Source of the DNA: a candidate division NC10 bacterium CSP1-5
Lineage (GTDB): Bacteria > Methylomirabilota > Methylomirabilia > Methylomirabilales > CSP1-5
Assembly: GCA_001443495.1 (NCBI GenBank)
Contig: LDXR01000001.1
Coordinates: 6,002 to 70,001, forward strand
Direction: 5' to 3'
Length of the DNA stretch: 64,000 nucleotides
Shown here: positions 42,065 to 52,130 of the stretch, in pieces
Layout: each line of letters begins with the position of its first letter
How positions within the stretch are numbered: position 1 is the first letter of the stretch
Notes under the pieces: generated by a model
What the model saw: only the letters and a program-made list of their open reading frames with translations
Database searches by the model: none
What the model was told of the DNA's origin: nothing
Translations under genes and position numbers: made by a program

Positions 42065-44509
42065 TCACTCCCCCGCCCAGACGCCCAGTTCCTGCCGATA
42101 GGTCCTGGACGTCACCGCACCATCCCGCAACGCAAAGGTGACTGCCCCATCCCGATCGGTCCGAAAGACCTGAACCCCCTGTGCCTCGTACCGAGCGAGG
42201 GTTTCGTGGTGCGGATGCCCAAAGGGATTCCGGTCCCCTGCCTGAATGACCGCCCACCGGGGCCTCACCCCGCGGAGAAACGCGGCGGAACTCGACCCCC
42301 GGCTTCCGTGATGAGGGACCTTGAGCAGATCGGCGTCGAGCGTGAGGCCGCCATCAAGGAGCGACGCCTCGCCCTCCCCCTCGATATCGCCGGTGAGGAG
42401 CAGGCGAAGCTGCCGGTGATCGATGCGGAGAACGAGGGAGTTGTTATTGGCCATGGTTCTGGCGCGTCCCTTCCGGGGGATGAAGAAGGGCCGGGGCGGA
42501 TGGAGCGCCGTCACCACGACGCCGGGTCCAAGGGCAATGCGCTCCCCGCGGGTGATCCGTCGTAAACGGATCTGCCTTTCCCGGACAAAGTCCTGGAGCC
42601 ACAGGTACGTCGAATCGTAAGAGGGATAGCCGCTTTCCCACACCTCCCCCACGGGGAAATTCTCCAGGACCGCCTTGAGGCCTGCCAGATGGTCAAATTG
42701 AGGATGGGTCAGCACCACCACGTCGACCCGACGGATCCAGCGATACCAGAGGTAGGGCGCAACGACCTGTTCTCCAATATCGAAGCGGTCATCAAAGGTC
42801 CCGCCCCCGTCCACCAAGATCGATTTCCCATCGGCGAGCTCCAAGAAGATTGCATCTCCTTGGCCCACATCCAGGAAGGTCGCCTGAAACTCCCCTCCGC
42901 GGTCCAGGCATTTCCATCCGATCTGTCCGAGGAGGAACACAAAACAAAGGGCTATTGCAAGGCCCCTGCGCCGGAAGACCGGGACGAGCAACAGGACTAA
43001 CGTGGCGAAGTATGTGACCACCATGAGGGGGGTCGGGGTGTAGAGTCGGACAGAGGCGAGGGGGAGAGCGGCAAAGGCCTGCGCCGCCTGGATTGCTGTC
43101 TTGGTCAGGGCGAGGACGACAATTTGGACGGGGAGAAATCCCTCTCGGACGAGCAGGAGGAGCAGACTATAACCCATGCCCAACGCGGTCACGAGGCCGC
43201 CGAGGGGCACGATGACCAGATTCGCCAGGATGCCGGTCACGGAGGCTCGATTGAAATGGAAGGCAAGGATGGGGAGCACCCCCAGAGATGCCGCAGCCGA
43301 GGCGACGAGAGACGTGAGGAGCCACCGCCACGGCCTGGCGATGTGGCTCAGATCCCACCGCTCGACCGCGACCAGGATGGCCCCGGTGGCTGCAAAGGTC
43401 AGCTGGAAGCCTGCGTCGAAGAGGGAGAGAGGATTCCACAAGAGGAGGATGAACCCGGCCAAGGCGAGCGTGTTATAGAGGTCTCGCCCACGGCCAGCGA
43501 TGACCGCCAAGAGGTACAGGCCGGTCATGAGGGCTGCCCGAACGATCGGTGGGCTTCCCCCCGCCACGAGGGTATAGAGGACGACGCCAACGACGGTGAT
43601 CAGGCTCCCCGCCAGTGGTGGAAGCTTCAGGAGACGGGCGAAGAAGAAGAGGACCCCGGCAAAGAACCCGACCTGAAACCCGGAGATCACCAGGATGTGG
43701 TAGGTGCCCGACAGGAGAAAGACCTTGCGGATTTCCTCCGAGAGTCCGGATTGGTCGCCGAGGACCATCGCCTTGAGGACTCCCCCCTCCTCGGGTGGGA
43801 GATCGGCCCCGATTCTCTTGAGCATCGTCTCGCGAAGATCCGCAACGACCCGGAGCATCTCATTTCCTCCATCCCGGCCCAGCAGATGGAGTTCCTCTCC
43901 TTCCCGCCCCCACCCCTCGAGCTGAAATCCCCTGGTCAGGGCATAGCGGCGATAGTTAAACGCTCCGGGGTTCCAGTATCCTCGCGGGTGGCGCAGTCGA
44001 AAGTTCCCCCGGATCCGCTCCCCGTATCGATACTCGTGGACCGGATCAAGGATGCTGACCCGAGCACCACCACTCGTCTGGTATCGATCCCCTCCCAGGG
44101 TAATCTCCTCCACTCGGACCAGGAAGCGGATCCGTCTTTCCCGCCGCCACCCCTTTCCGGGCGGGATGTCCTCCGGCGGCGAAATGATCACTCCCTCAAG
44201 CCCCACCCTCCCCGTGAGCATCGCCTCGGGGACCTTCGAGAGGTGAAAACGTCCCTGGGGATGGATCGCCTGCAGGTATCGAAGACATCCGAAGAGGAAA
44301 ATCGCCACAAGGATCGACAGAGTCGCGCTCACCGGACGCGAAGCCCACAGCGCCAAGGCCCCCGCCCCCAGCACCAGCACGGTGACCAAGAGGAGGTACA
44401 TGGGTGGGAAGGGAAGCGACGGTCCGGTGAACAGACCGATACTGTAGGCCAGCACCAACGGGATGAGGGGTCGCCGAAACGGAGTGATGATCGGCGGGTG
44501 GGTGTTCAT
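42065..44509 (-). CDS. comEC: DNA internalisation protein ComEC/Rec2
   Basis: Forms the inner-membrane channel for DNA uptake. 814 residues: two N-terminal hydrophobic segments, a soluble OB-like DUF4131 domain (about 90-220), the multi-helix competence domain (about 235-520, with HILVISGFQVGFFAGVL and FTAATGA-like helices), and a C-terminal metallo-beta-lactamase domain (about 555-810, FLDVGQGDAIFLELADGKSILVDGGG; LTHPQFDHLAGL; LKVPHHGS). In the second MBL motif HPQFDH replaces the common HxHxDH, so nuclease activity is uncertain. With the ComEA-like gene it suggests competence. Confidence 0.94.
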   Translation of the reverse strand: MNTHPPIITPFRRPLIPLVLAYSIGLFTGPSLPFPPMYLLLVTVLVLGAGALALWASRPVSATLSILVAIFLFGCLRYLQAIHPQGRFHLSKVPEAMLTGRVGLEGVIISPPEDIPPGKGWRRERRIRFLVRVEEITLGGDRYQTSGGARVSILDPVHEYRYGERIRGNFRLRHPRGYWNPGAFNYRRYALTRGFQLEGWGREGEELHLLGRDGGNEMLRVVADLRETMLKRIGADLPPEEGGVLKAMVLGDQSGLSEEIRKVFLLSGTYHILVISGFQVGFFAGVLFFFARLLKLPPLAGSLITVVGVVLYTLVAGGSPPIVRAALMTGLYLLAVIAGRGRDLYNTLALAGFILLLWNPLSLFDAGFQLTFAATGAILVAVERWDLSHIARPWRWLLTSLVASAAASLGVLPILAFHFNRASVTGILANLVIVPLGGLVTALGMGYSLLLLLVREGFLPVQIVVLALTKTAIQAAQAFAALPLASVRLYTPTPLMVVTYFATLVLLLVPVFRRRGLAIALCFVFLLGQIGWKCLDRGGEFQATFLDVGQGDAIFLELADGKSILVDGGGTFDDRFDIGEQVVAPYLWYRWIRRVDVVVLTHPQFDHLAGLKAVLENFPVGEVWESGYPSYDSTYLWLQDFVRERQIRLRRITRGERIALGPGVVVTALHPPRPFFIPRKGRARTMANNNSLVLRIDHRQLRLLLTGDIEGEGEASLLDGGLTLDADLLKVPHHGSRGSSSAAFLRGVRPRWAVIQAGDRNPFGHPHHETLARYEAQGVQVFRTDRDGAVTFALRDGAVTSRTYRQELGVWAGE

Positions 44510-44584
44510 CAGAGAGGCCGGGAAGAAGGACGGAGAACAGAGATCCTTTACTTTCGAGGATCGAGCGGTTAGGATACCTAGATC

Positions 44585-45757
44585 ATGAAAGCGGGCCTGA
44601 AGGTCATCGATCGATACATCGGCCGCGAGCTCTGTACGTCAATGGGCCTCGGACTCGGATTCTTCACCTTTGTCCTCCTGACCAAGAAGCTCCTGAAACT
44701 CATCGAGCTTGTCCTCACCAAGCACGTCCCCCTCGGGAGCGTCGGTTGGCTCTTCCTGTATATCTTCCCCCCCCTGCTGGTCTGGACCACTCCTATGGCC
44801 CTTCTCCTCGCGATCATCGCCACGTACGGCCGTCTGGCCTCCGACCAGGAGCTCACCGCGCTCAAGGCGGCAGGATGCAGGCTGTACCGTCTGTCCCTGC
44901 CCGCCTTTGGCGTCGGCATCGTGGCCATGGCCATCACCGCTACCAGCAGCATCTATGGCGTCCCCTGGGCCGCACAGGCCTTTCGAGACCTGGTGTTTGT
45001 CCTCACACGGACCCAGGCAACGATAGGCATCCAGGAACGGGTCTTCAACGACGACTTTCATGGCTTGATTCTGTACGCCAACCGCCTGGACGACGCCAAC
45101 GGAATCATGGAGGGGGTCTTTGTGGTCGACACCAGAGATGAGCAAAACCCGCGCACGATCACGGCCCGCCGGGGTCGCATCGCTCTCGATGACCGGCAGA
45201 CCACCGTAGTGCTCGAGCTCCAGGAGGGCTCCGCCCACGTGATCCCCGAGAGGAAGGCGGGCCATTACCAGGTCTCCGGGTTTCAGACCTTGAAGTTGCC
45301 CCTCTCCGTGAGTGATCCCCGCAGCGCCGGCCTAAAAGACAGGATTCCGGACGAGCTGACGATCGCTGAATTGCTCGCCGCCATTCAGGACCCCGGCGCC
45401 TCCGGACGGAAGACGACAGACCTGCTGGTCAGCCTCCATCATCGATTCGCCGCTCCCGTCGCCTGCCTCGTCTTCATCATCCTCGGCACACCGCTGGCGA
45501 TCCGTATCCGGCGGTCGGGTCGGGGGATCAGCCTCGGGGTCACCATTGCGCTGGCCTTCATCTACTACGCCCTGATGGTCTTCGGTCACGGGATGGGGAA
45601 AAATGGCATCATCCCGCCCTTCTGGGGTGTCTGGCTCCCGAATCTCCTCCTCGGCGGCATCGGTCTGCTCCTCTTCATCGGCGGGGACAGCGAGGCGTGG
45701 ATCCCCACATCCCTTCGAGGGGCGTGGGCCACAGCCCGGGGGCTGAAAGGACCATGA
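44585..45757 (+). CDS. lptF: LPS export permease LptF (YjgP/YjgQ family)
   Basis: 390 residues. Two or three N-terminal membrane helices (IDRYIGRELCTSMGLGLGFFTFVLLTKK; WLFLYIFPPLLVWTTPMALLLAII), the periplasmic jellyroll (about 120-260), and C-terminal helices (ACLVFIILGTPLAIR; LGVTIALAFIYYALMVFGHG). With LptG and LptB it extracts LPS from the inner membrane. The two permease genes are translationally coupled and on the opposite strand from comEC, which diverges from them across a 75-base gap without a convincing promoter. I call it LptF from order only; the two are alike. Confidence 0.9.
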   Translation: MKAGLKVIDRYIGRELCTSMGLGLGFFTFVLLTKKLLKLIELVLTKHVPLGSVGWLFLYIFPPLLVWTTPMALLLAIIATYGRLASDQELTALKAAGCRLYRLSLPAFGVGIVAMAITATSSIYGVPWAAQAFRDLVFVLTRTQATIGIQERVFNDDFHGLILYANRLDDANGIMEGVFVVDTRDEQNPRTITARRGRIALDDRQTTVVLELQEGSAHVIPERKAGHYQVSGFQTLKLPLSVSDPRSAGLKDRIPDELTIAELLAAIQDPGASGRKTTDLLVSLHHRFAAPVACLVFIILGTPLAIRIRRSGRGISLGVTIALAFIYYALMVFGHGMGKNGIIPPFWGVWLPNLLLGGIGLLLFIGGDSEAWIPTSLRGAWATARGLKGP

Positions 45758-46845
45758 TCCGCATTCTTGATCGGTACATCGGGCGGGAATTCTTGAAACT
45801 GTTCGCCCTCGCCCTCGCGATCTTGGTGGCCACCTCTCTCCTCGTCCACCTCTTCGAGAGGCTTCACCGGTACGTGGCCTGGGGAGCCTCGGTGTCCGAT
45901 GTCCTGAGCTACTACTTCTACGCGCTCCCGCGGGAGACCCTCCGCGTCGCCCCCTTTGCCCTGTTGATTGCCTCCTTTCTCAGCGTTGGCAAATTCAACC
46001 GGAACCATGAGCTTCTCGCCATGCAGATGGCGCGCCTGCACCCTCTGCGGGCGGTTCTCCCCATCGTCCTCCTTGCCCTGGCGATCACTGCCATGCTCTC
46101 TGTGGTCCAGGAAGCGATTGCCCCCGGCGCAAATGAGATTGCCTTGCGGATCCGACAACAACAGATGCAAAAGGATGCCGCCTTTCGTCGGACTCGGAGC
46201 CAGGACATCTGGTATCTGGCGGGGCCAGACCGCATCCTGCACGTCGGCCTCCTGGACGCCAGGAAGGGCGACATGCTGGATGTCTCTCTTTTCCGGTTTT
46301 CCCCAGAGTTCGTGCCGATCGAGCGGATCGAGGCGGCCAGGGGGCGGTGGATGGATGGGCGCTGGATTCTCTCGAACGTCCGGATTCACCGATTCTCGGA
46401 AGGGGGGATTGAGATGAGCATCGCCGAGGTCCGGGAGATGCCCGTCCAGTTAGACGCGACCCCTGAGGACCTGGCGGTCGTCGAGAAGGATGTGGAGGAG
46501 ATGGGCTATGTGGAACTCAAGCGGTATATCCAGCGACTGACCCGCGGTGGGGTGGACGCCCGACGCTACGCGGCGGATCTCGCGGCCAAGCCTGCCACGC
46601 TCGCCGTCAATTTTGTTATGGCGCTCCTGGGGATTGTCATTGCGTTCCGGATCGGACGCCAGGGATTCTTCGTCCACATGGGCACGTGCATCACCGCGGC
46701 ATTCCTGTACTGGTTCCTTTCCTCCGTGAGCCTCCAGCTGGCTCGCAATGAGGTCCTCCCCCCGCTCCTCCTCGTCTGGCTTCCGAACCTGATCTTTGGG
46801 GGCCTCGCCTTCTTCGGCCTGCTCCGTGCTCAGCCCCCCATCTAA
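45754..46845 (+). CDS. lptG: LPS export permease LptG (YjgP/YjgQ family)
   Basis: 363 residues from the ATG at 45754 that overlaps the lptF stop (ATGA). Starts IRILDRYIGREFLKLFALALAILVAT as in LptG; a periplasmic jellyroll (about 115-255) separates the membrane helices; C-terminal MALLGIVIAFRIGRQGFF and WLPNLIFGGLAFFGLL. Partner of LptF above and LptB at 12953-13825. Confidence 0.9.
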   Translation: MIRILDRYIGREFLKLFALALAILVATSLLVHLFERLHRYVAWGASVSDVLSYYFYALPRETLRVAPFALLIASFLSVGKFNRNHELLAMQMARLHPLRAVLPIVLLALAITAMLSVVQEAIAPGANEIALRIRQQQMQKDAAFRRTRSQDIWYLAGPDRILHVGLLDARKGDMLDVSLFRFSPEFVPIERIEAARGRWMDGRWILSNVRIHRFSEGGIEMSIAEVREMPVQLDATPEDLAVVEKDVEEMGYVELKRYIQRLTRGGVDARRYAADLAAKPATLAVNFVMALLGIVIAFRIGRQGFFVHMGTCITAAFLYWFLSSVSLQLARNEVLPPLLLVWLPNLIFGGLAFFGLLRAQPPI

Positions 46846-46849
46846 CCCA

Positions 46850-46899
46850 CGCTAGAATGCTAGGAAGCTGGTATGCTGGGATGCTCTAGCCTTCTAGCG
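46850..46899. terminator. Long imperfect hairpin between convergent lptG and ahcY
   Basis: CGCTAGAATGCTAG (46850-46863) pairs with CTAGCCTTCTAGCG (46886-46899) with one mismatch in 14; the loop contains further GCTGG-ATGCT words. Placed between converging genes, it is well suited to a two-way transcription end. It is made of the same GCTAGGA-type words as 48171-48328. Confidence 0.6.
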
Positions 46900-46913
46900 T
46901 CCTAAGGTGTGCC

Positions 46914-48170
46914 TCAGGTCCCGGACTCCCAGGACCGGAGATAGCGCTGCTGCTCCGCGGTCAAGCTATCGACCTTGACCCCCATCGAGGCGAGCTTAAG
47001 GCGCGCCACTTGAGCGTCCACCGCTTTCGGCACCGGGTACACGCGATTGGCGAGTCGCTGGGCGTGTTGGACCGCATACTGCACCGACAGGGCCTGGTTG
47101 GCAAAGCTCATGTCCATCACCGAAGCTGGATGACCCTCCGCAGCCGCAAGATTGACCAACCTCCCCTCGGCCAACAGATACAGTCGCCGCCCATTCCGCA
47201 GTGTGAACTCTTCCACGTGTTCCCGAACCATGCGCCGCTTCTTTGCCAAGGATCGAAGCCCCTTGATGTCGATCTCCACATTAAAGTGGCCCGCATTGCA
47301 CAGGATGGCACCATCCCGCATCCGCTGGAGGTGCTCCCGGCGTACCACCTGGGTGTTGCCCGTGGCGGTGATGAAGACCTCTCCCACGCGGACCGCCTCG
47401 CGCATCGGCATGACGCGGAACCCGTCCATCACCGCCTCCAGCGCCCGCACGGGATCTATCTCGGTGACAATGACGTGCGAGCCCATCCCCTGAGCCCGGG
47501 TCGCCACGCCGCGGCCACACCAGCCGTATCCTGACACCACCACGTGCCTGCCGGCCAGCAAAACATTGGTCGCACGGAGTAAGCCATCCAGGGTGCTCTG
47601 CCCGGTCCCATACCGGTTGTCAAAGAGGTGTTTCGTATCGGCATCGTTGACGGCGATGATCGGGTACCGGAGAACCCCCTTCTCCTCCATGCGGCGCAGA
47701 CGCACAACCCCCGTGGTGGTCTCCTCAGTCCCGGCGATAACCCCGGGGAGCAGATCGGTCCGCTCGCCATGGAGGACCGAGATCGTATCGGCCCCGTCGT
47801 CCATGGTGATATGGGGGCGAATCTCCAAGACGCTCTGGATATGCTTGTAATAGGTCCGCCGATCCTCTCCCCTGCGGGCAAAGACTGGAACGCGCAGGTG
47901 TTTGACGAGCGAGGCAGCGACATCGTCCTGCGTGCTCAACGGGTTGCTGGCGCACAGGGCCACCTGCGCCCCGCCCGCCTTGAGCGCCCGAAGGAGATTG
48001 GCCGTCTCGGTCGTCACATGGAGACAGGCCGAGACCCGGATCCCCCGCAGGGGCCTCTCCTTGCTGAATCGCGCCTCGATATGCGCGAGGACCGGCATGA
48101 ACCGCCCGGCCCATTCGATCCGTTTACGCCCTTTGTCGGCGAGGCGGAGATCTGCGACGTCGTATTCCAC
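46914..48170 (-). CDS. ahcY: Adenosylhomocysteinase (S-adenosylhomocysteine hydrolase)
   Basis: Splits SAH into adenosine and homocysteine, keeping methyltransferases active. 418 residues; NAD-binding [10 protein letters not shown] about midway, with [44 protein letters not shown] and [14 protein letters not shown]. The C-terminus ([16 protein letters not shown]) is the short form lacking the KPDHYRY tail of the longer eukaryote-type enzymes. Downstream of metK on the same strand; the gap holds a word repeat. I searched that gap for an SAH riboswitch and found no convincing match. Confidence 0.96.
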   Translation of the reverse strand: MEYDVADLRLADKGRKRIEWAGRFMPVLAHIEARFSKERPLRGIRVSACLHVTTETANLLRALKAGGAQVALCASNPLSTQDDVAASLVKHLRVPVFARRGEDRRTYYKHIQSVLEIRPHITMDDGADTISVLHGERTDLLPGVIAGTEETTTGVVRLRRMEEKGVLRYPIIAVNDADTKHLFDNRYGTGQSTLDGLLRATNVLLAGRHVVVSGYGWCGRGVATRAQGMGSHVIVTEIDPVRALEAVMDGFRVMPMREAVRVGEVFITATGNTQVVRREHLQRMRDGAILCNAGHFNVEIDIKGLRSLAKKRRMVREHVEEFTLRNGRRLYLLAEGRLVNLAAAEGHPASVMDMSFANQALSVQYAVQHAQRLANRVYPVPKAVDAQVARLKLASMGVKVDSLTAEQQRYLRSWESGT

Positions 48171-48328
48171 ACTCCCCTCCGCTAGAAGGCTAGGACGCTA
48201 GGACGCTGGCACGCTAGAAAGCCAATGGGCTGGAACACCAGAACACTTCAAGACTGGGACGAAAGAAAGTGGCAGGGTGGAAGGACCCTCCGAGCCTCCT
48301 AGCTTTCGAGCGTTCCAGCCTGCTCGCA
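48171..48328. repeat. Large word repeat between metK and ahcY
   Basis: Plus strand: GCTAGAAGGCTAGGACGC and GCTAGGACGCTGG repeats near 48181-48215, a middle section with CTGGAACACCAGAACAC, then CTCCTAGCTTTCGAGCG and TTCCAGCC in the opposite orientation (48292-48320). The two ends use the same words inverted. The whole metK-ahcY gap is occupied. Confidence 0.6.
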
Positions 48329-48345
48329 GGTCGCCTTCGGCGACC
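48329..48345 (-). terminator. Hairpin directly after the metK stop
   Basis: GGTCGCC-TTC-GGCGACC, a perfect 7-bp stem that abuts the TAA stop codon of metK. No U-run follows. It could stabilise or end the metK transcript. Confidence 0.5.
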
Positions 48346-49506
48346 TTAGGAGCCGAACCGCCCCGCCTCTTGCGCCAAATGCTCGGCGCGGTCGGTCCGC
48401 TCCCACGTGAAGTCCGGCTCGGTGCGGCCGAAGTGGCCATAGACCGCCGTCTGTCTGTAGATAGGCCGACGCAGGTCCAACGCCTTCAGGATCGCTGCGG
48501 GGGTGAGTTCAAAGTGCTTGCGGACCAGGGAACAGAGAATCTCATCCGGGATTTTCCCCGTCCCCTTGGTGTCGACCATGACCGAGACCGGCTCAGGGAT
48601 GCCGATGGCGTAGGCCAACTGCACCTCGCATCTGTCTGCGAGTTGGGCCGCAACGATATTCTTGGCGATATAGCGGGCCATATAGGAGGCGGACCGGTCG
48701 ACTTTGGTCGGATCCTTTCCCGAATAGGCACCACCCCCATGGCTTCCGACCCCTCCATACGTATCGACAATCACCTTCCTCCCAGTCAGTCCCGTGTCGC
48801 CCTTGGGTCCACCAATGACGAACCGACCTGTTGGATTGATGTGAAAGACGACCTGCTCCGAATCCAAGAGCCCGGGGGGGACGACCGGCAAGATCACTTG
48901 CTCGACGATGTCTTCCCGCAATTGTTGGAGCGTCACATCGGGGCTGTGCTGCGCGGCAACCACGATGGTGGTGACCCGGGTGGGCTTCCTGTCCACATAC
49001 TCCACGGTGACTTGAGATTTTCCGTCCGGGCGGAGGTAATTCAGGATATTCTTCTTCCGTGCCTCAGCCAGTCTGCGGCAGAGCTTATGGGCCAGCATGA
49101 TCGGCATGGGCATCAACTCGGGGGTCTCGCGCGTGGCATAACCGAACATCAGTCCCTGGTCGCCGGCCCCCTGAATATCCACCCCCATCGCGATGTCCGG
49201 AGATTGCTCCTGAATGGCTGTGATCACCGCGCAAGTTTCATAGTCGAAACCGTACTTGGCCCGCGTGTACCCGGCATCGCGGATGGTTTCCCGCACGATC
49301 CTGGGGATGTCGACGTAACATCTGGTAGTAATCTCGCCGGCCACGAAGGCCATGCCGGTTGTGACCATGGTCTCGCAGGCCACCCGGCCGTACGGATCCT
49401 GGGCGAAGATCGCGTCCAAAACGGCATCGGAGATCTGATCCGCGATCTTGTCGGGATGGCCCTCGGTGACCGATTCTGATGTAAACAGATACCGTCCCGG
49501 CGGCAT
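48346..49506 (-). CDS. metK: S-adenosylmethionine synthetase
   Basis: Makes SAM from methionine and ATP. 386 residues from the ATG at 49506, which has GAGGAGGG about 8 bases upstream (an ATG six codons earlier is less likely). Motifs [36 protein letters not shown] and [17 protein letters not shown] (the P-loop-like signature). Fifteen bases downstream of kdsC, so kdsC-metK and perhaps ahcY form one unit. SAM supply beside ahcY and a methyltransferase-rich cluster makes a methyl-cycle group. Confidence 0.97.
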   Translation of the reverse strand: MPPGRYLFTSESVTEGHPDKIADQISDAVLDAIFAQDPYGRVACETMVTTGMAFVAGEITTRCYVDIPRIVRETIRDAGYTRAKYGFDYETCAVITAIQEQSPDIAMGVDIQGAGDQGLMFGYATRETPELMPMPIMLAHKLCRRLAEARKKNILNYLRPDGKSQVTVEYVDRKPTRVTTIVVAAQHSPDVTLQQLREDIVEQVILPVVPPGLLDSEQVVFHINPTGRFVIGGPKGDTGLTGRKVIVDTYGGVGSHGGGAYSGKDPTKVDRSASYMARYIAKNIVAAQLADRCEVQLAYAIGIPEPVSVMVDTKGTGKIPDEILCSLVRKHFELTPAAILKALDLRRPIYRQTAVYGHFGRTEPDFTWERTDRAEHLAQEAGRFGS

Positions 49507-49520
49507 GGGTGTTTCCCTCC

Positions 49521-50081
49521 TCACGAGTTCCGGTTACTCTGAAAATCCGCGCACACTCGATCCCAAACGCCCTGGGATTTGAGCAGCCACTCCACCGCCT
49601 CCCGGACCGCCCCCCTCCCTCCAGGCAGGGAGGTCACCAGGTGGGCGACGCGCCGTACCTCTACCGGCGCATCGGCAACCGTAATGGCCAGGCCGGCGCG
49701 CTGGAGTAGAGGAAGGTCTGGAAGGTCGTCGCCCATGTAGGCGACCTCAGGATCGCCCAGACGGTACCGTGCCAACAACTGGCGGTAGACGCCACCCTTG
49801 TCTTCGACGCCGGTATGGACCTCGACCAGGCGCAGTTCCTCGGCTCGACGGGCGAGGGCTTCCGACTTCCGGCCGCTGAGAAGCCCCACCGTGATTCCCG
49901 CTGCCTGCGCACTTTTCAGGGCAAGGCCGTCCCGCACATGGAAGGCCAGCACTTCCAATCCGGCGCTCCCGTAGATGATCCGCCCGTCGGTCAGGACGCC
50001 ATCCACGTCCAGGAGCAGCAGCCGGATCCGCCGCGCCCGCTCCCGCAGGTCCCGTCGGCTGCGAACCGTCTTCCGTGCCAT
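49521..50081 (-). CDS. kdsC: 3-deoxy-D-manno-octulosonate 8-phosphate phosphatase
   Basis: HAD phosphatase that releases Kdo for the LPS inner core. 186 residues from the ATG at 50081. The cap-less C0 HAD fold with [18 protein letters not shown] (nucleophile and acid Asp), [11 protein letters not shown], and [17 protein letters not shown] are the KdsC signatures. The promoter at 50156-50184 lies 75 bases upstream. Partner kdsD is at 58675-59634; kdsA and kdsB are outside the window. Confidence 0.94.
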   Translation of the reverse strand: MARKTVRSRRDLRERARRIRLLLLDVDGVLTDGRIIYGSAGLEVLAFHVRDGLALKSAQAAGITVGLLSGRKSEALARRAEELRLVEVHTGVEDKGGVYRQLLARYRLGDPEVAYMGDDLPDLPLLQRAGLAITVADAPVEVRRVAHLVTSLPGGRGAVREAVEWLLKSQGVWDRVCADFQSNRNS

Positions 50082-50155
50082 CGGAACGATCCACCCTCGG
50101 GAAGGAATTGTGTCCGGGGTTCTGCGCAACATCACTGGTTCCGGACGCCCGCCAT

Positions 50156-50184
50156 ACCGTAGGAGTTCGAAGAAGAAAAGTCAA
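50156..50184 (-). promoter_or_regulatory. Sigma-70 promoter of kdsC-metK
   Basis: Minus strand: -35 TTGACT (50179-50184), 17-base spacer, -10 TACGGT (50156-50161). Predicted leader of about 68 bases. Confidence 0.65.
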
Positions 50185-50210
50185 TAGAAAAGCACGCCTA
50201 CATTCGCTCA

Positions 50211-51443
50211 TCAAGGCTGTGCCGCTTCGCTGGAGGCCAGCATCAGGGCTGTCATCGACGAGAAGGCGATGGCCCCTTCCGCATGGAGTGTCGTGTTGAC
50301 CATCCCGGCGACCACGATGGTGATGAAGCTCCCCATGGCGGCATGCCACAGCGCCTGACTCAGGGCATCCTTGGGAGGCCGGCGCCTGATGCATTCGTAC
50401 ACATAGCAGACAAGAAAGCCGATGAGCGACAGGAACCCGAGGAGCCCCCTTTCCGCCAGCACCGTCAAGAATAGGTTGTGCGCGTCCGTCCATCTCCGGC
50501 CGTACACGTCCGTTCTCTGAAAGCCATACCTCTCATGGTCCAGGTTCCTGAAGTTTCTGGGTCCGATTCCCAGCACGGGACGGTCCTTGACGCTGAGAAC
50601 GGCTCCCCGCCACATCTTGACCCGTTCGATGAGGTTCACATCCTCGTCGAGGCGGCCCAGCATCTCGAAATGTCTGGTCCACAGCCTTCCCATCCCGCTC
50701 AGGCCGACGACAATGGCCATCGTCAAGAATACCACCACCACAATTGGCTCCCACCGCTTCAGCGAGACCGCAAGGAAGAGGAGGACGGCCAAACAGGCGA
50801 TCCACCCTCCCCGCGAATAGGTTAGGAAGATGGCCAGATACGCTGCACCCGTGACGACCCCGACGGCTATCTTTGCCCAGATAGGCCAGTCCATGAGGAA
50901 GAGCAGGCTCATGCAGAGGGCGAGCATGATGATGAGATAGGTCGCAACATGGACAGGATTCCCCAGGGTTTTGATCCCGATCCGCATGTCGGTGCCTGTG
51001 AAGTAATCGAAGAGCCCCCGGGTCACGCCCATTGCGGTCGAGGCGATGAAGAGCGAGACGCAGAAGAGGATTTTCGGCTTGCTATCGACATCGTTGACCA
51101 TCATCAGGAAGAGTGAGAGATATCGGAACACATCCCAGGCTCCCCGGAACCCTTCCCATCGATCGAAGGCGAAGGCGGCGCTCAGCAGGGATGCGAGGAG
51201 GTACATGGACAGAAAGATCCCGATGGGGGTAAAGGTGATCCTGAAGTCGCGGCGCGCCGCCCGCTTCAGGACCCACCCCCCTAACGCCACGAAGTACCCG
51301 ATGTTCTTGAGGGCCTCTGAGATGGGCAGCGTCAGGATCATGAGGGCCAGACCACCCATGAAGGCGGCGTCGGCATAACGGACCGCCCAGCCTCCTTGGC
51401 CCCCACGGCTTACGCCGACCTTGGCGAACATCACGTCGGCCAT
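50211..51443 (-). CDS. O-antigen ligase / polymerase-like membrane protein
   Basis: About 410 residues with roughly ten hydrophobic helices (ALMILTLPISEALKNIGYFVALGGWVLKR; IAVGVVTGAAYLAIFLTYSRGGWIACLAVLLFL). The periplasmic loop with VLGIGPRNF and then RWTDAHNLFLTVLAERGLLGFLSLIGFL carries the Wzy_C/WaaL pattern, including the conserved H in DAHN. It joins O-antigen to lipid A-core, or polymerises repeat units; WaaL and Wzy cannot be told apart by motif. Start chosen at the ATG at 51443, after AGAAGAGAG. Confidence 0.85.
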   Translation of the reverse strand: MADVMFAKVGVSRGGQGGWAVRYADAAFMGGLALMILTLPISEALKNIGYFVALGGWVLKRAARRDFRITFTPIGIFLSMYLLASLLSAAFAFDRWEGFRGAWDVFRYLSLFLMMVNDVDSKPKILFCVSLFIASTAMGVTRGLFDYFTGTDMRIGIKTLGNPVHVATYLIIMLALCMSLLFLMDWPIWAKIAVGVVTGAAYLAIFLTYSRGGWIACLAVLLFLAVSLKRWEPIVVVVFLTMAIVVGLSGMGRLWTRHFEMLGRLDEDVNLIERVKMWRGAVLSVKDRPVLGIGPRNFRNLDHERYGFQRTDVYGRRWTDAHNLFLTVLAERGLLGFLSLIGFLVCYVYECIRRRPPKDALSQALWHAAMGSFITIVVAGMVNTTLHAEGAIAFSSMTALMLASSEAAQP

Positions 51444-51513
51444 CTCTCTTCTACGACCCCTCCCGTGCAGCAGGCCCAAGCCGGGTCAACGACTGCCACC
51501 GCTTCTCGCGTGG

Positions 51514-52125
51514 TCATCCCGCTTCCGCTTTCTTGTATGCCAGTGCCACGTACCCATGAGGGCAACCCGGATTGGGGCGCGCAAGTCCGGGGACCAGGCG
51601 GAGCAGGTAGTTGGAGTACTTGAGCGCGGAAGGTCGGGCCGAGATCAAATCCCAGATCGCGGTCCAGCGGTTCCCCAGGGGCCAGATAACCACCCGGGCA
51701 AAGTCCCTCAAGAGGTGTCGTAATCCCTGCGCCGTAAACCGCCAGTAGTCATGGGGGTCGCCGTGAATGACATAGATGAACGGAACCGAACAGACAAAGC
51801 GTCCCCCGGGGCGCAACACGCGGTGCACCTCGGCCACCACCTCGACCGGGGTGTGACAGTGCTCCAGCAGTTGCGTCGCCAGGACCAGGTCGTAGGTCCC
51901 GTTTCGGAAAGGGAGCCGGTGGGCGTCCCCCACCACCGCCGGATGCCGAGTCGACGAAAGGTCCAGCAGGTCATAGCGCCGTGCAGCTACGAGAAGTCGG
52001 TATGGAGCGTCCTTGCCGCCCAGGTCCAATGCGCGATCCACGGCCACGCCCGACAGTACCTCACGAAGCTTCGCGTCGAGCGTCGCGCGGCTGTAGGTGC
52101 GGCCCTTCCGGACTTTCGGCAGCAT
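51514..52125 (-). CDS. SAM-dependent methyltransferase (class I), glycan cluster
   Basis: 203 residues from the ATG at 52125. Rossmann-type core with ALDLGGKDAPYR (motif I), VVGDAHRLPFRNGTYDLVLATQLLEHCHTP and EVHRVLRPGGRFVCSVPF, as in Methyltransf_11 members. The C-terminus (YWRFTAQGLRHLL) resembles sugar-methylating enzymes of polysaccharide clusters. Five bases from the neighbouring glycosyltransferase gene. Substrate unknown. Confidence 0.85.
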   Translation of the reverse strand: MLPKVRKGRTYSRATLDAKLREVLSGVAVDRALDLGGKDAPYRLLVAARRYDLLDLSSTRHPAVVGDAHRLPFRNGTYDLVLATQLLEHCHTPVEVVAEVHRVLRPGGRFVCSVPFIYVIHGDPHDYWRFTAQGLRHLLRDFARVVIWPLGNRWTAIWDLISARPSALKYSNYLLRLVPGLARPNPGCPHGYVALAYKKAEAG

Positions 52126-52130
52126 GCTTA

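Noticed and set aside
44547-44575. Promoter TTTACT-17-TAGGAT upstream of lptF
   Set aside because: It would start transcription about 3 bases before the ATG, leaving no leader; both hexamers match only 4 of 6.
48200-48225. TGGCACG sigma-54 -24 element near 48203
   Set aside because: No GC at the right distance, and the sequence is part of a word repeat.
48171-48345. Possible SAH or SAM riboswitch upstream of ahcY
   Set aside because: An AGGCTCGG stretch recalls part of the SAH motif, but the conserved GAGGAGCGCTGC part and the pseudoknot are missing and the region is explained by word repeats.
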